A DNA stretch of 64,000 nucleotides from Hydrogenophaga sp. SL48 (GTDB lineage: Bacteria > Pseudomonadota > Gammaproteobacteria > Burkholderiales > Burkholderiaceae_C), in assembly GCF_021729865.1 (NCBI RefSeq), contig NZ_CP063400.1, positions 1,798,001-1,862,000 on the forward strand. Direction: 5' to 3'. The notes below the pieces were generated by a model, which saw only the letters and a list, made by a program, of their open reading frames with translations, had not been told where the DNA came from and searched no databases. Position numbers and translations under genes: made by a program. Positions 1 to 8,993 of the stretch are shown here, in pieces. Each line of letters opens with the position of its first letter. Positions within the stretch are counted from its first letter, which is position 1.

Positions 1-765
1 CATCTGCACGATGCGCGCGCCGGCACGCCGCACGTCGGCCATCATGCGCTCGCTCATCGCGGCCACCGGCGCGCTGCCCGGCAGCGCCATGCCCAGCGCC
101 TCGCAGACGATGTGCATGGAGTTGGCCGTGCCCATGCCCGAGCACACGCCCGGCGAGCGGATGGCCTCGCGGCTCATGCCCACCAGCGTGTCGCGATCCA
201 GCGCGCCGGACACCACGTGCATGGCGCCGATGAACACCTCCTCGATGTCGCAATGGTGCCCCTGGTAGTTGCCGCTGGCCTGGTACCCGCAGGGCACCAG
301 CAGCGCTGGAATGTCCAGCCGGGCCGCGGCCATCAACTGGCCGGGCACGGTCTTGTCGCAGGAGGTCAGGCAGACCATGCCATCAAGCTGCGCGCCTTCC
401 ACCGCCACCTCGATGTCGTTGGTGATGAGGTCCCGCGCCGCCAGCATGTAGGCGCCACGCGCGCCGGCGCCGGTGATGAAGTCGCTGGGCGCGGCGGTGC
501 GGATCTCGAAAGGCACGGCCCCGGCCGCGCGCAGGGCTTTCTTGAGCTCGGCCGCCACCTGATCGAGATGGCTGAAGCAACTGGCCAGCTCGCTGCTGGA
601 GTTGACGATGGCAATCTTGGGCTTCTCGCAATCCTCCTCGGGAATGCCGAGTGCGCGCCACTGCGCATTGCGCACCGACCAGAGATAGGAGCCGCGGGGG
701 AAATTGCTGCGCAGTGCGCGCGCGGGCGTTGGCCAGGTACTGGCAGGTGATGCAGGGGCGTCCAT
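1..765 (-). CDS. IlvD/Edd family dehydratase (partial, C-terminus outside window)
   Basis: The leftward reading frame stays open from an ATG at 765 to the window edge, giving the first 255 residues. AAGGAGA lies just upstream of the ATG. Family marks are a CDKTVPG motif, whose cysteine is an Fe-S ligand in IlvD/Edd enzymes, and a second cysteine in a VCSGMGTANSM stretch near the edge. The family removes water from dihydroxy acids: dihydroxy-acid dehydratase (IlvD), 6-phosphogluconate dehydratase (Edd), or sugar-acid dehydratases such as arabinonate or xylonate dehydratase. It lies 59 bases downstream of an FAD oxidoreductase and close to a solute-binding protein. This favours a catabolic sugar-acid or related substrate over branched-chain amino-acid synthesis, but that is inference. 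The substrate cannot be assigned from the N-terminal half. Confidence 0.9.
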   Translation of the reverse strand, partial: MDAPASPASTWPTPARALRSNFPRGSYLWSVRNAQWRALGIPEEDCEKPKIAIVNSSSELASCFSHLDQVAAELKKALRAAGAVPFEIRTAAPSDFITGAGARGAYMLAARDLITNDIEVAVEGAQLDGMVCLTSCDKTVPGQLMAAARLDIPALLVPCGYQASGNYQGHHCDIEEVFIGAMHVVSGALDRDTLVGMSREAIRSPGVCSGMGTANSMHIVCEALGMALPGSAPVAAMSERMMADVRRAGARIVQM

Positions 766-824
766 CAATGTCTCCTTGCTTGGCTTACGGGCGGGTACGG
801 TGCAGCGGCGAACCGGGGGGCGAT

Positions 825-2273
825 TCAGGCAGCGAGCGCGGACGGCGTGAGCGTGACAGTCGCGCCCGGTCGCAGGTACACACCCTGCGCCAGCAAGCCC
901 TGTTGCAACCGCGCGATGTCCACCGCGCGCGGCTGCAGGCCCCCCGCCACGGCCAGCGCAGCCGCCACGCCCGCGGCCTGGCCGGTCAGCCAGCACTGCG
1001 GAATTTCGCGCATGAAGCCATGCGAGTTGCGGTCGCAGGAGATGTGACGACCGCAGGCCAGCAGACCGTCGAGCGCCTGGGGCACCAGCGCGCCGTACGG
1101 AATGGAGATGTTGGGAAATTTGGGCGACACCGCTGGCGACACAGCCACCTCGTCCGGCAGGGCCCGGCCATCGGGCCAGCGGTGGCGCCAGACACCGTCC
1201 GTGCCCACCAACCGACGGGCGTGGCGCACGCCGATTTGTGGCGCACTCTGTAGCAGATAGGCGTCTTCAAAGCCGGGGGCATGGGCCTTGAAATAGTCCA
1301 GGTGGGCGGCCATTGCCCGGTGCGAGCGCACCTCCACCGCCGTCAGGTCGTCCACGTCCAGCGCCGAATAGCCGGACTGACGCGGCCCCATGAAGAGCGC
1401 AATGTCGTTTCGCCAGGACACGAAGGGCCGCTCAAACAGTTTGAGCGCCTCGCGGCCACGGGCCATGAAGGCGGCATGCTCGTCGGGTCGCTGGGTTTTG
1501 AAGTCGATCCAACGGTTCATGTTGACGCCGCCGAACAACCAAGAGGTGTTCATGCAGTGGTGCACGTCGGCCTGCTCAATGTCGTTGACAAAGGCGGCCC
1601 CGGCGCGCGCGAACAGGTCGCCGTCGCCGGTGGCGTCCACCACCACGTCGGCCATGATCGCCATGCGGCCTTCCTTGCTTTCGAACACCACGCCCTTGAC
1701 CGTCCCGCCCTCAACGATGGGGGTGGCCGCCCAGGAGTGGTAGATGAGCTTGACGCCGCGCTCGATCACGATTTCCTGCGAAAGCAGCTTCAGGCGTTCC
1801 GGATCGATGGTGGGCGACCAGGTCACGACGCCGTGAAAACCGGCGGTGCGGTGCGACCAATACCCGGCTTTGTCCGTGTTCTGTGAACCCCAGTCCTCGC
1901 GGGCCGGGCCGGCAACCGCCTCGGCCGGCAGGCGTTCAAACAGCTCCTGGGCGAAACCTCGCACCACCAGATGCCCTTCCCAGTCGGTCATGCGATCAAT
2001 CCAGATCACCAGTCCACCGGTGGACAGACCGCCCAGGTGGTTGTAGCGCTCCAGCAGCGCCACGTCCGCACCGGCGGCCGCAGCCGCCGCTGCAGCCGCC
2101 GTGCCAGAAGGCCCACCACCGACCACGAGCACGCCACAGCGGTGGTAGATCGGTATGCGTTTGCCCGGCTCGTCCCAGTCACCGTGGACGGGGCGCGGCA
2201 CGCGCTGGTCGCGGTCAAACACGTCGGACGTCAGAAAGCGCTCATCGGTGCGTGTCAAGGTCTGTGTTGCCAC
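825..2273 (-). CDS. FAD-dependent oxidoreductase
   Basis: This protein of about 482 residues has an N-terminal Rossmann motif GGGPSG (residues 52-57) followed by an alanine-rich helix, the acidic end of strand two (LLER) and HLGGLSTGG. These are typical of the FAD_oxidored family (PF12831). A second FAD-contact region, ACGRHISCDRNSHGF, lies near the C-terminus. I chose a GTG start at 2273 because AGGAG sits 6-7 bases upstream of it. The longer ATG reading from 2318 has no ribosome site and begins in AT-rich promoter-like DNA. The gene probably forms an operon with the downstream IlvD-type dehydratase. The substrate is unknown. Members of the family are often annotated only as FAD-dependent oxidoreductases. 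Confidence 0.85.
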   Translation of the reverse strand: MATQTLTRTDERFLTSDVFDRDQRVPRPVHGDWDEPGKRIPIYHRCGVLVVGGGPSGTAAAAAAAAAGADVALLERYNHLGGLSTGGLVIWIDRMTDWEGHLVVRGFAQELFERLPAEAVAGPAREDWGSQNTDKAGYWSHRTAGFHGVVTWSPTIDPERLKLLSQEIVIERGVKLIYHSWAATPIVEGGTVKGVVFESKEGRMAIMADVVVDATGDGDLFARAGAAFVNDIEQADVHHCMNTSWLFGGVNMNRWIDFKTQRPDEHAAFMARGREALKLFERPFVSWRNDIALFMGPRQSGYSALDVDDLTAVEVRSHRAMAAHLDYFKAHAPGFEDAYLLQSAPQIGVRHARRLVGTDGVWRHRWPDGRALPDEVAVSPAVSPKFPNISIPYGALVPQALDGLLACGRHISCDRNSHGFMREIPQCWLTGQAAGVAAALAVAGGLQPRAVDIARLQQGLLAQGVYLRPGATVTLTPSALAA

Positions 2274-2353
2274 TTGGCTCTCCTGTGAATTTCGTTGAAT
2301 TATGGACTTGCTTTCCATTTTTATTCTGTTTTTTTAGAGTTATTGGGGTAAGT

Positions 2354-2369
2354 ACCGATAAAAATCGGT
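2354..2369. promoter_or_regulatory. Perfect 6-bp inverted repeat in divergent promoter region
   Basis: ACCGAT, four A residues, then ATCGGT form a perfect palindrome. It sits in the AT-rich gap between the divergent FAD oxidoreductase and Bug receptor genes, about 60 bases before the receptor start. Placement and symmetry suit a transcription-factor operator controlling both directions. No regulator gene is visible nearby, so the binding factor is unknown. Confidence 0.4.
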
Positions 2370-2428
2370 TGATTACATTCTTTATGGACATACAGTTCAA
2401 TATACAAACAACCCGACCAGGAGACTCC

Positions 2429-3463
2429 ATGTCCAAACCCACGCGCCCCTCTGCAACCATTGCCCCAACCCGCACGGGTTCGCGCACCCGCCGTCAAGCC
2501 CTGGCCCTGCTGGGCGCGACCGCCCTTCTGGGCACCTCTCTGCCGACCTGGGCACAGGACTTCCCGCAAAAGGGCCGTTCGATCCGCATCGTGGTCGGTT
2601 TCACCGCCGGTGGGGGCACCGATGCCCAGGCACGTGCCGTGGCCCAGAAACTGGGCGAGGTGCTGGATGCGAATGTGATCGTGGACAACCGCCCGGGCGC
2701 CAGCACCATGCTGTCGGCCAGCGAGGTGGCGCGCGCCGCGCCTGACGGCTACACGCTGATGTACGCCCCCTCTTCGACCCTGACTCAGAATCCCCACACC
2801 TTCGCCAAAGTGCCCTACGACCCGTTCAAGGACTTCACCCCCATCACCGTGGGTGGACGGGGACCGCTGGTGCTGTCCATGAGCACCACCGTGCCCGCCA
2901 ACAATGTGCGCGAACTGGTCGCACACATCAAAACCCTTCCAGGCCAGACCAGCTATGCCTCGTTTGGGCTGGGCACGTCATCCCATATTTATGGAGAGGC
3001 CTTCACCCGGCAGACGCAGATCGACTCTGTGCACGTTCCCTACAAGGGCGGTTCTGACGCGGCGAAAGACTTGATTGGTGGGCGAATCCAGTACATGTTC
3101 GACTCGGCACCCTCAGCCATCATCGCGTCGCAAACCGGCAAGGTGAAGATACTGGCCATCGCTGCGCCGCAGCGCATCAGCGCCCTGCCCGACGTACCGA
3201 CCTTCGCCGAACAGGGATACAGCGGTCTCGACCTGCCCAGCTGGCTTGGCTTTTATGGTCCGGCCAACATGCCGCCAGCCGTGTTGAAGAGGCTGAACGA
3301 TGCGCTCGTCAAGGTGTTGGCCATGCCCGAAATCGTCAAGTTTTACCGGGATGGCGGCTATGAGGCGGGCGGCAACTCTCCCCAGGCGTTCGCGACCCTG
3401 ACCCAAGTCACCTATGACCAGTGGGGCGGGATGATCCGCAATCTGGGCCTGCCAAAACAGTGA
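2429..3463 (+). CDS. Tripartite tricarboxylate transporter (Bug family) substrate-binding protein
   Basis: A 344-residue periplasmic binding protein. The ATG at 2429 follows AGGAG at a good distance. The N-terminus carries twin arginines (RTRRQALALLG), a hydrophobic stretch and a probable cleavage site after WAQ, so Tat or Sec export is likely. The mature part opens with FPQKGRSIRIVVGFTAGGGTD, the usual start of Bug/TctC receptors, and has DNRPGAS, also typical. The membrane partners TctA/TctB are not adjacent, as is common for the many orphan Bug genes of Comamonadaceae. Divergent transcription from the FAD oxidoreductase/dehydratase pair suggests it captures the organic acid those enzymes use; that is inference. 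Confidence 0.92.
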   Translation: MSKPTRPSATIAPTRTGSRTRRQALALLGATALLGTSLPTWAQDFPQKGRSIRIVVGFTAGGGTDAQARAVAQKLGEVLDANVIVDNRPGASTMLSASEVARAAPDGYTLMYAPSSTLTQNPHTFAKVPYDPFKDFTPITVGGRGPLVLSMSTTVPANNVRELVAHIKTLPGQTSYASFGLGTSSHIYGEAFTRQTQIDSVHVPYKGGSDAAKDLIGGRIQYMFDSAPSAIIASQTGKVKILAIAAPQRISALPDVPTFAEQGYSGLDLPSWLGFYGPANMPPAVLKRLNDALVKVLAMPEIVKFYRDGGYEAGGNSPQAFATLTQVTYDQWGGMIRNLGLPKQ

Positions 3464-3510
3464 CGCGGGTGGAAGCGGCCCGAGAGGGGCATGGCCGATA
3501 ATCTCGGCCC

Positions 3511-4734
3511 ATGAATCCCCTGCTTTCCCGCCTCCAGCCCTACCCCTTCGAGCGGCTGCGCCAGCTGTTCGCGGGTGTCACGCCCTCCCCAGCCCACCGC
3601 CCGATCAGCCTGGGCATCGGCGAACCCAAACACGCCACGCCCCAGATGCTGAAAGACGCGCTGGCCGACGCGCTCGACACCGGCCTGACCGGTTACCCGG
3701 CCACCGCCGGCGAGCCGTCGTTGCGCCAGGCCTGCGCTGACTGGATGCAGCGGCGCTACAGCGTCACGGTGAACCCGGCCGCCCAGGTGCTGCCGGTGAA
3801 CGGCTCGCGCGAGGCGCTGTTTGCCTTTGCGCAGACGGTGCTGGACCCGACCCAACCCGGCGCCACGCTGGCCTTTCCCAATCCGTTCTATCAAATCTAC
3901 GAAGGCGCGGCGCTGCTGGGCGGCGCCCAGCCGTACTACGTGCCGAGCGTGCCCTCGCGCAACTTTGCGGTGGACTGGGACAGCGTGCCCGACGACGTCT
4001 GGTCGCGCACGCAACTCATCTTTGTCTGCTCACCCGGCAACCCCACCGGCGCGGTGATGCCGCTGGACGAGTGGCAGAAGCTGTTCGAGTTGAGCGACCG
4101 CTTCGGCTTCGTGATCGCGTCCGACGAGTGCTACAGCGAGATCTATTTCCGCGACGAGCCACCCTTGGGTGGACTGGAAGCGGCCGTGAAGCTGGGTCGC
4201 CCTGACTTCAAGAACCTGATGATGTTCACCAGCCTGTCCAAGCGCAGCAATGTGCCCGGGCTGCGCAGTGGCTTCGTGGCCGGCGATGCCGCGCTGATCA
4301 AGGCCTTCCTGCTCTACCGCACCTACCACGGCGGCGCCATGAGCCCGGCGGTGCAGGCCGCGAGCGTGGCCGCCTGGAACGACGAAGACCACGTGATCGA
4401 CAACCGCCGCCAATACCGCGAAAAGTTCGCGGCCGTCACGCCCCGGCTCGCCGCGGTGCTGGACGTGGCCTTGCCCGACGCAGCGTTCTATCTGTGGGCG
4501 GGTGTCCCGGCCTCCTTTGAAAGCCGCGTGCCCGGCCTGAGCGCCGACGAGGCCTTCGCTCGCGAGCTGCTGGCTCAATACAATGTCACGGTTCTGCCCG
4601 GCAGCTACCTCGCCCGCGAGGCCCAGGGCCTGAACCCCGGTCGGGGTCGGGTTCGCATGGCGCTGGTGGCCGAGCCCGTCGAATGCCTGGAGGCTGCGGA
4701 CCGCATCGTCCGGTTCTGTCAGACACACCGCTGA
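3511..4734 (+). CDS. dapC: Succinyldiaminopimelate transaminase
   Basis: A 407-residue class I/II PLP aminotransferase. Visible landmarks are SPGNPTG (174-180), DECYSE with the PLP-nitrogen Asp205 and Tyr208, and SLSKRSN with the Schiff-base Lys244, followed by the phosphate-binding arginine in GLRSGF. Fold I aminotransferases of this subgroup are hard to tell apart by motif. The assignment to N-succinyl-LL-2,6-diaminopimelate formation rests on its position 55 bases before dapD and upstream of dapE, an arrangement common in betaproteobacteria. It would act in the succinylase branch of lysine and meso-diaminopimelate synthesis in the cytoplasm. It could be mistaken for an aspartate or alanine transaminase if read alone. 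Confidence 0.9.
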   Translation: MNPLLSRLQPYPFERLRQLFAGVTPSPAHRPISLGIGEPKHATPQMLKDALADALDTGLTGYPATAGEPSLRQACADWMQRRYSVTVNPAAQVLPVNGSREALFAFAQTVLDPTQPGATLAFPNPFYQIYEGAALLGGAQPYYVPSVPSRNFAVDWDSVPDDVWSRTQLIFVCSPGNPTGAVMPLDEWQKLFELSDRFGFVIASDECYSEIYFRDEPPLGGLEAAVKLGRPDFKNLMMFTSLSKRSNVPGLRSGFVAGDAALIKAFLLYRTYHGGAMSPAVQAASVAAWNDEDHVIDNRRQYREKFAAVTPRLAAVLDVALPDAAFYLWAGVPASFESRVPGLSADEAFARELLAQYNVTVLPGSYLAREAQGLNPGRGRVRMALVAEPVECLEAADRIVRFCQTHR

Positions 4735-4789
4735 GTGACCGCCTGGTCGCTCTCTGCTCAACGCACACCCTGCAACTTCACTTCGCAAC

Positions 4790-5614
4790 ATGACCCAACA
4801 ACTGCAAGCCCTGATCGAAACCGCCTGGGACAACCGCGCCGAACTGTCTCCCGCCTCCGCGCCCAAAGAGGTGCTGGACGCCGTTGAGCACGTCATCAGC
4901 CAGCTCAATGGTGGCCAACTGCGCGTGGCCACGCGCGAGGCCGTGGGCCAGTGGACGGTGCACCAGTGGATCAAGAAGGCGGTGCTGCTGTCCTTCCGCC
5001 TGAAGGACAACGTGGTCATGAAGGCCGGCGACCTGGCTTTCTTCGACAAGGTGCAGACCAAGTTTGCCCACCTGAGCGAAGCCGAGATGAAGGCCACCGG
5101 CGTGCGCGTGGTGCCCCCCGCCGTGGCGCGCCGGGGCAGCTACATCGCCAAGGGCGCGATCCTGATGCCCAGCTACGTGAACATCGGCGCCTATGTGGAC
5201 GAAGGCACGATGGTGGACACGTGGGCCACCGTGGGCTCCTGCGCCCAGATCGGCAAGAACGTGCACCTCTCCGGTGGCGTGGGCATTGGCGGCGTGCTGG
5301 AGCCGCTGCAGGCCGGCCCCACCATCATCGAAGACAACTGCTTCATCGGCGCGCGCTCCGAGGTGGTCGAGGGCGTGGTGGTCGAGGAAAACTCGGTGAT
5401 CTCCATGGGCGTCTACATCGGCCAGAGCACCCCCATCTACGACCGCGCGACCGATACCGTGACCTACGGCCGCATCCCGTCTGGCTCGGTGGTGATCAGC
5501 GGCAGCCTGCCCAAGGACGGCGGCAAGTACAGCCTGTACGCCGCGATCATCGTCAAACGCGTGGACGCGCAGACGCGTTCGAAGACCAGCTTGAACGACT
5601 TGCTGAGGGACTGA
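4790..5614 (+). CDS. dapD: 2,3,4,5-tetrahydropyridine-2,6-dicarboxylate N-succinyltransferase
   Basis: At 274 residues it has exactly the length of the E. coli enzyme. It transfers succinyl from succinyl-CoA to tetrahydrodipicolinate. The N-terminal helical part is followed by a left-handed beta-helix of hexapeptide repeats, seen as IPxG-like turns from about residue 100 ([19 protein letters not shown], then [17 protein letters not shown]). The start follows directly after dapC, consistent with one transcript. The pathway is completed in this window by dapE, with a pilU-type gene between. Confidence 0.97.
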   Translation: MTQQLQALIETAWDNRAELSPASAPKEVLDAVEHVISQLNGGQLRVATREAVGQWTVHQWIKKAVLLSFRLKDNVVMKAGDLAFFDKVQTKFAHLSEAEMKATGVRVVPPAVARRGSYIAKGAILMPSYVNIGAYVDEGTMVDTWATVGSCAQIGKNVHLSGGVGIGGVLEPLQAGPTIIEDNCFIGARSEVVEGVVVEENSVISMGVYIGQSTPIYDRATDTVTYGRIPSGSVVISGSLPKDGGKYSLYAAIIVKRVDAQTRSKTSLNDLLRD

Positions 5615-5615
5615 C

Positions 5616-5715
5616 CCCCCGGGCTTGTGGATCACCCCCGTCGCTGCGCTCCGCCCCTCAAGGGGCAACACCTGCGGCCTGGCAAAGCCAGTTCCGCGGT
5701 GTTCTGGGTTCAGGC
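5616..5715. repeat. GC-rich intergenic repeat of comamonad type
   Basis: The 150-base gap between dapD and pilU holds a C-rich block containing GTCGCTGCGCTCCGCCCCT then CAAGGGGCAACACC. A nested hairpin follows: AACACC at 5668 can pair with GGTGTT near 5703, and GGC/GCC pair around AAA inside. I recall blocks like this recurring between genes in Acidovorax, Variovorax and Hydrogenophaga genomes. A related C-rich piece may lie at 21420-21465. Only one clear copy is present in this window, so its repetitive nature cannot be shown here. Confidence 0.5.
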
Positions 5716-5764
5716 GCGGTCGTCGACGAGATTTTCTGTTTCTGAAATCCTTTAAGGACATGGC

Positions 5765-6925
5765 ATGAGCAGCGGAACGATGGAGCGCATCCTGCGTCTG
5801 ATGGCCGAGAAGAAGGCATCGGACGTGTACCTGACGGCGCATGCGCCGGCGATGATCAAGATCAACGGTCAGACCATCCCGATCAACAGCCAGGTGCTGC
5901 CGCCGGATGCGCCGCGCAACCTCCTGTCCGAGATCGTGCCGCCGGCCCGCATCGAAGAGCTGGTGGACACGGGCGAGCTCAATATGGCCGTGCCGCTGGA
6001 GGGCATCGGCAACTTCCGTGTCAGTGCCATGCGCCAGCGTGGCAACTACGCTCTGGTGGTGCGCTACATCCCCGCCGACGTGCCGACGCTGGACTCGCTC
6101 AACGTGCCACCGATCCTGAACGACATCGTGATGGAGAAACGTGGTCTGGTGCTGATGGTGGGGGCCACGGGAGCCGGCAAATCGACCACGATGGCGGCCA
6201 TGATCGACCACCGCAACGAGAACGCCACGGGCCACATCCTCACGATCGAAGACCCCATCGAGTTCGTCTACCGCAACAAGCGCTCGGTGGTGAACCAGCG
6301 CGAGATCGGCAACGACACGGCCTCGCTGCAGATCGGCTTGAAAAATGCGCTGCGCCAGGCACCGGACGTGATCCTGATCGGCGAAATCCGCGACCGCGAA
6401 ACCATGTCGGCGGCCATCGCCTACGCGCAGTCGGGCCACCTGTGCATGGCCACACTGCACGCCAGCAACAGCTACCAGGCGCTCAACCGGATCCTCAACT
6501 TCTACCCGGTGGAAGTGCGCTCGACCATGCTGGGCGACCTGGCCGCCGCGCTGCGCGCCATCGTGTCGCAACGGCTGCTGCGCACCCACACCGGTGGCCG
6601 CGTGCCCGCCATGGAGGTGCTGCTCAACACCGCCCTGATCGCCGACCTGATCCAGAAAGCCGACTTCTCTGCGGTGCGCGAAGCCATGGAGAAGTCGCTC
6701 GCGGTGGGCTCGCAGAGCTTCGAACAAGACCTGGCCCGGCTGGTGAGCGATGGCCTGGTGTCTCGCAACGAAGGCCTGGCGCATTCCGACTCGCCCAACA
6801 ACCTGCTCTGGCGTTTGCAAAACGACTTCAACGCGTCCAAGTCGAACCAGAACGCCACGCCGAGCGAAGACGACCAGAGCGACGCCGCCACCTTCACCGA
6901 GTTCACGCTCGACGTCAAATTCTGA
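5765..6925 (+). CDS. pilU: PilT/PilU family type IV pilus retraction ATPase
   Basis: A 386-residue GspE-type hexameric ATPase of the retraction class. Walker A is GATGAGKST (133-141), the Walker B region VILIGEIRD (202-210), and the histidine box [11 protein letters not shown] begins at 224. The length and the acidic C-terminal tail ([12 protein letters not shown]) fit PilU, an accessory retraction ATPase, better than PilT (about 345 residues). It acts at the cytoplasmic face of the pilus machine. PilT usually lies next to pilU, but here dapD precedes and dapE follows. Its TGA overlaps the dapE start codon by one base, implying translation from one message. Confidence 0.9.
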   Translation: MSSGTMERILRLMAEKKASDVYLTAHAPAMIKINGQTIPINSQVLPPDAPRNLLSEIVPPARIEELVDTGELNMAVPLEGIGNFRVSAMRQRGNYALVVRYIPADVPTLDSLNVPPILNDIVMEKRGLVLMVGATGAGKSTTMAAMIDHRNENATGHILTIEDPIEFVYRNKRSVVNQREIGNDTASLQIGLKNALRQAPDVILIGEIRDRETMSAAIAYAQSGHLCMATLHASNSYQALNRILNFYPVEVRSTMLGDLAAALRAIVSQRLLRTHTGGRVPAMEVLLNTALIADLIQKADFSAVREAMEKSLAVGSQSFEQDLARLVSDGLVSRNEGLAHSDSPNNLLWRLQNDFNASKSNQNATPSEDDQSDAATFTEFTLDVKF

Positions 6926-8094
6926 TGACCGCCACGTTGCGCCTGACCGAAGAACTGATCGCCCGCCCCTCGGTCACGCCCGCCGACGAGGGCTGCCTGG
7001 ACGTGATCGCCGGTCGGCTCGCGGCCATCGGGTTTCACTGTGAACGCGTCGACAGCGGCCCCGCCGACTTCCGGGTCAGCAACCTCTGGGCGCGTCGCGG
7101 CACCGGTCAGCAGCCCACGCTGGTGTGGGCGGGTCACACCGATGTGGTGCCCACCGGCCCGCTGGACGCCTGGGCAAGCGACCCGTTCGTGCCCTCGCAC
7201 CGCAACGGCAAGCTGTTCGGACGGGGCGCGAGCGACATGAAAGCCTCGCTGGCGGCCATGGTGGTGGCCTGCGAAGAATTCATCGCGTCGAACCCGAACC
7301 CCGCCATCGACATCGCCTTCCTGCTCACCAGCGACGAAGAAGGCCCCGCCAACGACGGCACGGTGATCGTCTGTCAGGAGCTTCAGCGACGCGGCGAGCG
7401 GCTGGACTGGTGCATCGTTGGTGAACCCACATCGGTCGAGCGCACCGGCGACATGATCAAGAACGGCCGCCGCGGCACCATGAGCGGCAAGCTGACGGTC
7501 AAGGGCATCCAGGGCCACATCGCCTACCCGCACCTGGCCAAGAACCCGATCCACCTGGCCGCGCCCGCGCTGGCCGAACTGGCCACCACCGTCTGGGACC
7601 AGGGCAACGCCTACTTCCCCCCCACCAGCTGGCAGGTGAGCAACATCCACGGCGGCACGGGCGCGAGCAACGTGATCCCCGGCAGCGTGGTGATCGACTT
7701 CAATTTCCGTTTCAGCACCGAGTCCACGCCCGAGGGCCTGCAGCAACGCGTGGTGGACATCCTGCAACGCCACGGCCTGCAGGCGGGCGCCGACCACGAG
7801 CTGCTCTGGACCATTGGCGGGCGACCTTTCCTCACCGCGCCCGGCACGCTGGTGGACGCGGTGCAAGCCGCCATCCACACCGAGACCGGCATCAAAACCC
7901 AGCTCTCCACCACCGGCGGCACCAGCGACGGGCGTTTCATTGCCCAGGTCTGCCCGCAGGTGATCGAGCTCGGTCCGCCCAACGCCACCATCCACAAAAT
8001 CGACGAACACGTGGCCGTGGCCGACATCGAGCCACTGAAGAACATCTACCGCCGCGTGCTGGACAACCTGTCGCAACAGGTCGCCAGCCGCTGA
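6925..8094 (+). CDS. dapE: Succinyl-diaminopimelate desuccinylase
   Basis: A 389-residue M20 family di-zinc hydrolase that releases succinate from N-succinyl-LL-diaminopimelate. Ligands are visible as His71 in AGHTD, Asp104 in GASDMK, the acidic pair in SDEEG (137-138), a glutamate in GEPTS and the C-terminal histidine in ATIHKIDEH. The central dimerisation domain starts around residue 180. The ATG shares a base with the pilU stop, and prmB begins six bases after its own stop, so all belong to one transcription unit starting at dapC. Confidence 0.97.
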   Translation: MTATLRLTEELIARPSVTPADEGCLDVIAGRLAAIGFHCERVDSGPADFRVSNLWARRGTGQQPTLVWAGHTDVVPTGPLDAWASDPFVPSHRNGKLFGRGASDMKASLAAMVVACEEFIASNPNPAIDIAFLLTSDEEGPANDGTVIVCQELQRRGERLDWCIVGEPTSVERTGDMIKNGRRGTMSGKLTVKGIQGHIAYPHLAKNPIHLAAPALAELATTVWDQGNAYFPPTSWQVSNIHGGTGASNVIPGSVVIDFNFRFSTESTPEGLQQRVVDILQRHGLQAGADHELLWTIGGRPFLTAPGTLVDAVQAAIHTETGIKTQLSTTGGTSDGRFIAQVCPQVIELGPPNATIHKIDEHVAVADIEPLKNIYRRVLDNLSQQVASR

Positions 8095-8099
8095 ACCCC

Positions 8100-8993
8100 A
8101 TGACCCTGCAAGACCTTCTGGCCGGGGCCACGGCGCGTCTCGAAGCCGCTCAACTCGCCTATGGCCACGGCACCCACAACGCCCGCGACGAAGCGGCCTG
8201 GCTCGTGCTCTGGCAACTTCACCTGCCGCTGGACAGTGACCTGGACGAGATGGCCGAGACCCCGGTCAGCGACGAAGAGGCGCTGGCCGTGGCCGACCTG
8301 ATCACGCGCCGCATTCAAACCCGACGACCCGCTGCCTACCTCACGCAAGAAGCCTGGTTGCAGGGTGTGTCGTTCTACGTCGACGAGCGCGCCATCGTGC
8401 CGCGCAGCTTCATCGCGGAGCTGATCGTCGACGGGGGCTTTGACGCCTGGTTGTCCGATGACACACGCAACGTGCTCGACCTGTGCACCGGCAACGGCAG
8501 CCTGGCCGTGCTCGCGGCCATGGCGTACCCCGATGTGCAGGTCACCGGCGCCGACATTTCCGCCGACGCCCTGGCCGTGGCCCGCATCAACGTGGACCGG
8601 CACGGCCTGCAGGACCGCATCACCCTCATCGAGTCCGACGGGCTCAGGGACTGCCCCGGCCCCTACGACCTGGTGCTGTGCAACCCGCCCTATGTCAACG
8701 CGCAGAGCATGAGCGCCCTGCCCGCCGAGTACCTCGCCGAGCCCGAACTCGCGCTGGCCGGCGGAGCCGATGGCATGGACTTTGTCCGCCATCTGCTGCG
8801 CGATCTCCCCTCCCGCCTGGGCCCGAAGGGCGTGCTGGTGCTTGAAATCGGCAACGAACGCGAACACTTCGAAGCTGCGTTTCCGCAACTCGATGCCGTG
8901 TGGCTGTCCACCAGCGCCGGCGACGACCAGGTTCTTCTTCTCACCTCCGATTCCCTTTCGGCACTGGCTTCCCAGCCAACGCCCCTCCCATGA
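8100..8993 (+). CDS. prmB: 50S ribosomal protein L3 N5-glutamine methyltransferase
   Basis: A 297-residue class I methyltransferase of the HemK/PrmB group. The S-adenosylmethionine loop is LDLCTGNGSLAV (126-137) and the glutamine-binding NPPY tetrapeptide is at 195-198. The N-terminal helical domain with PRSFIAELI distinguishes PrmB (ribosomal protein L3) from PrmC (release factors), whose counterpart motif is usually PRPETE. It overlaps the following ABC-F gene by four bases (ATGA). Confidence 0.93.
   Translation: MTLQDLLAGATARLEAAQLAYGHGTHNARDEAAWLVLWQLHLPLDSDLDEMAETPVSDEEALAVADLITRRIQTRRPAAYLTQEAWLQGVSFYVDERAIVPRSFIAELIVDGGFDAWLSDDTRNVLDLCTGNGSLAVLAAMAYPDVQVTGADISADALAVARINVDRHGLQDRITLIESDGLRDCPGPYDLVLCNPPYVNAQSMSALPAEYLAEPELALAGGADGMDFVRHLLRDLPSRLGPKGVLVLEIGNEREHFEAAFPQLDAVWLSTSAGDDQVLLLTSDSLSALASQPTPLP

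Noticed and set aside
1883..3463. A 526-codon rightward frame ending in the Bug receptor
   Set aside because: The first 182 codons are antisense to the FAD oxidoreductase plus promoter DNA. The receptor has a good ribosome site and signal peptide at 2429.
4778..6820. A 680-codon open frame on the minus strand
   Set aside because: Antisense to dapD and pilU, His/Arg/Gly-rich, no recognisable motif or ribosome site.
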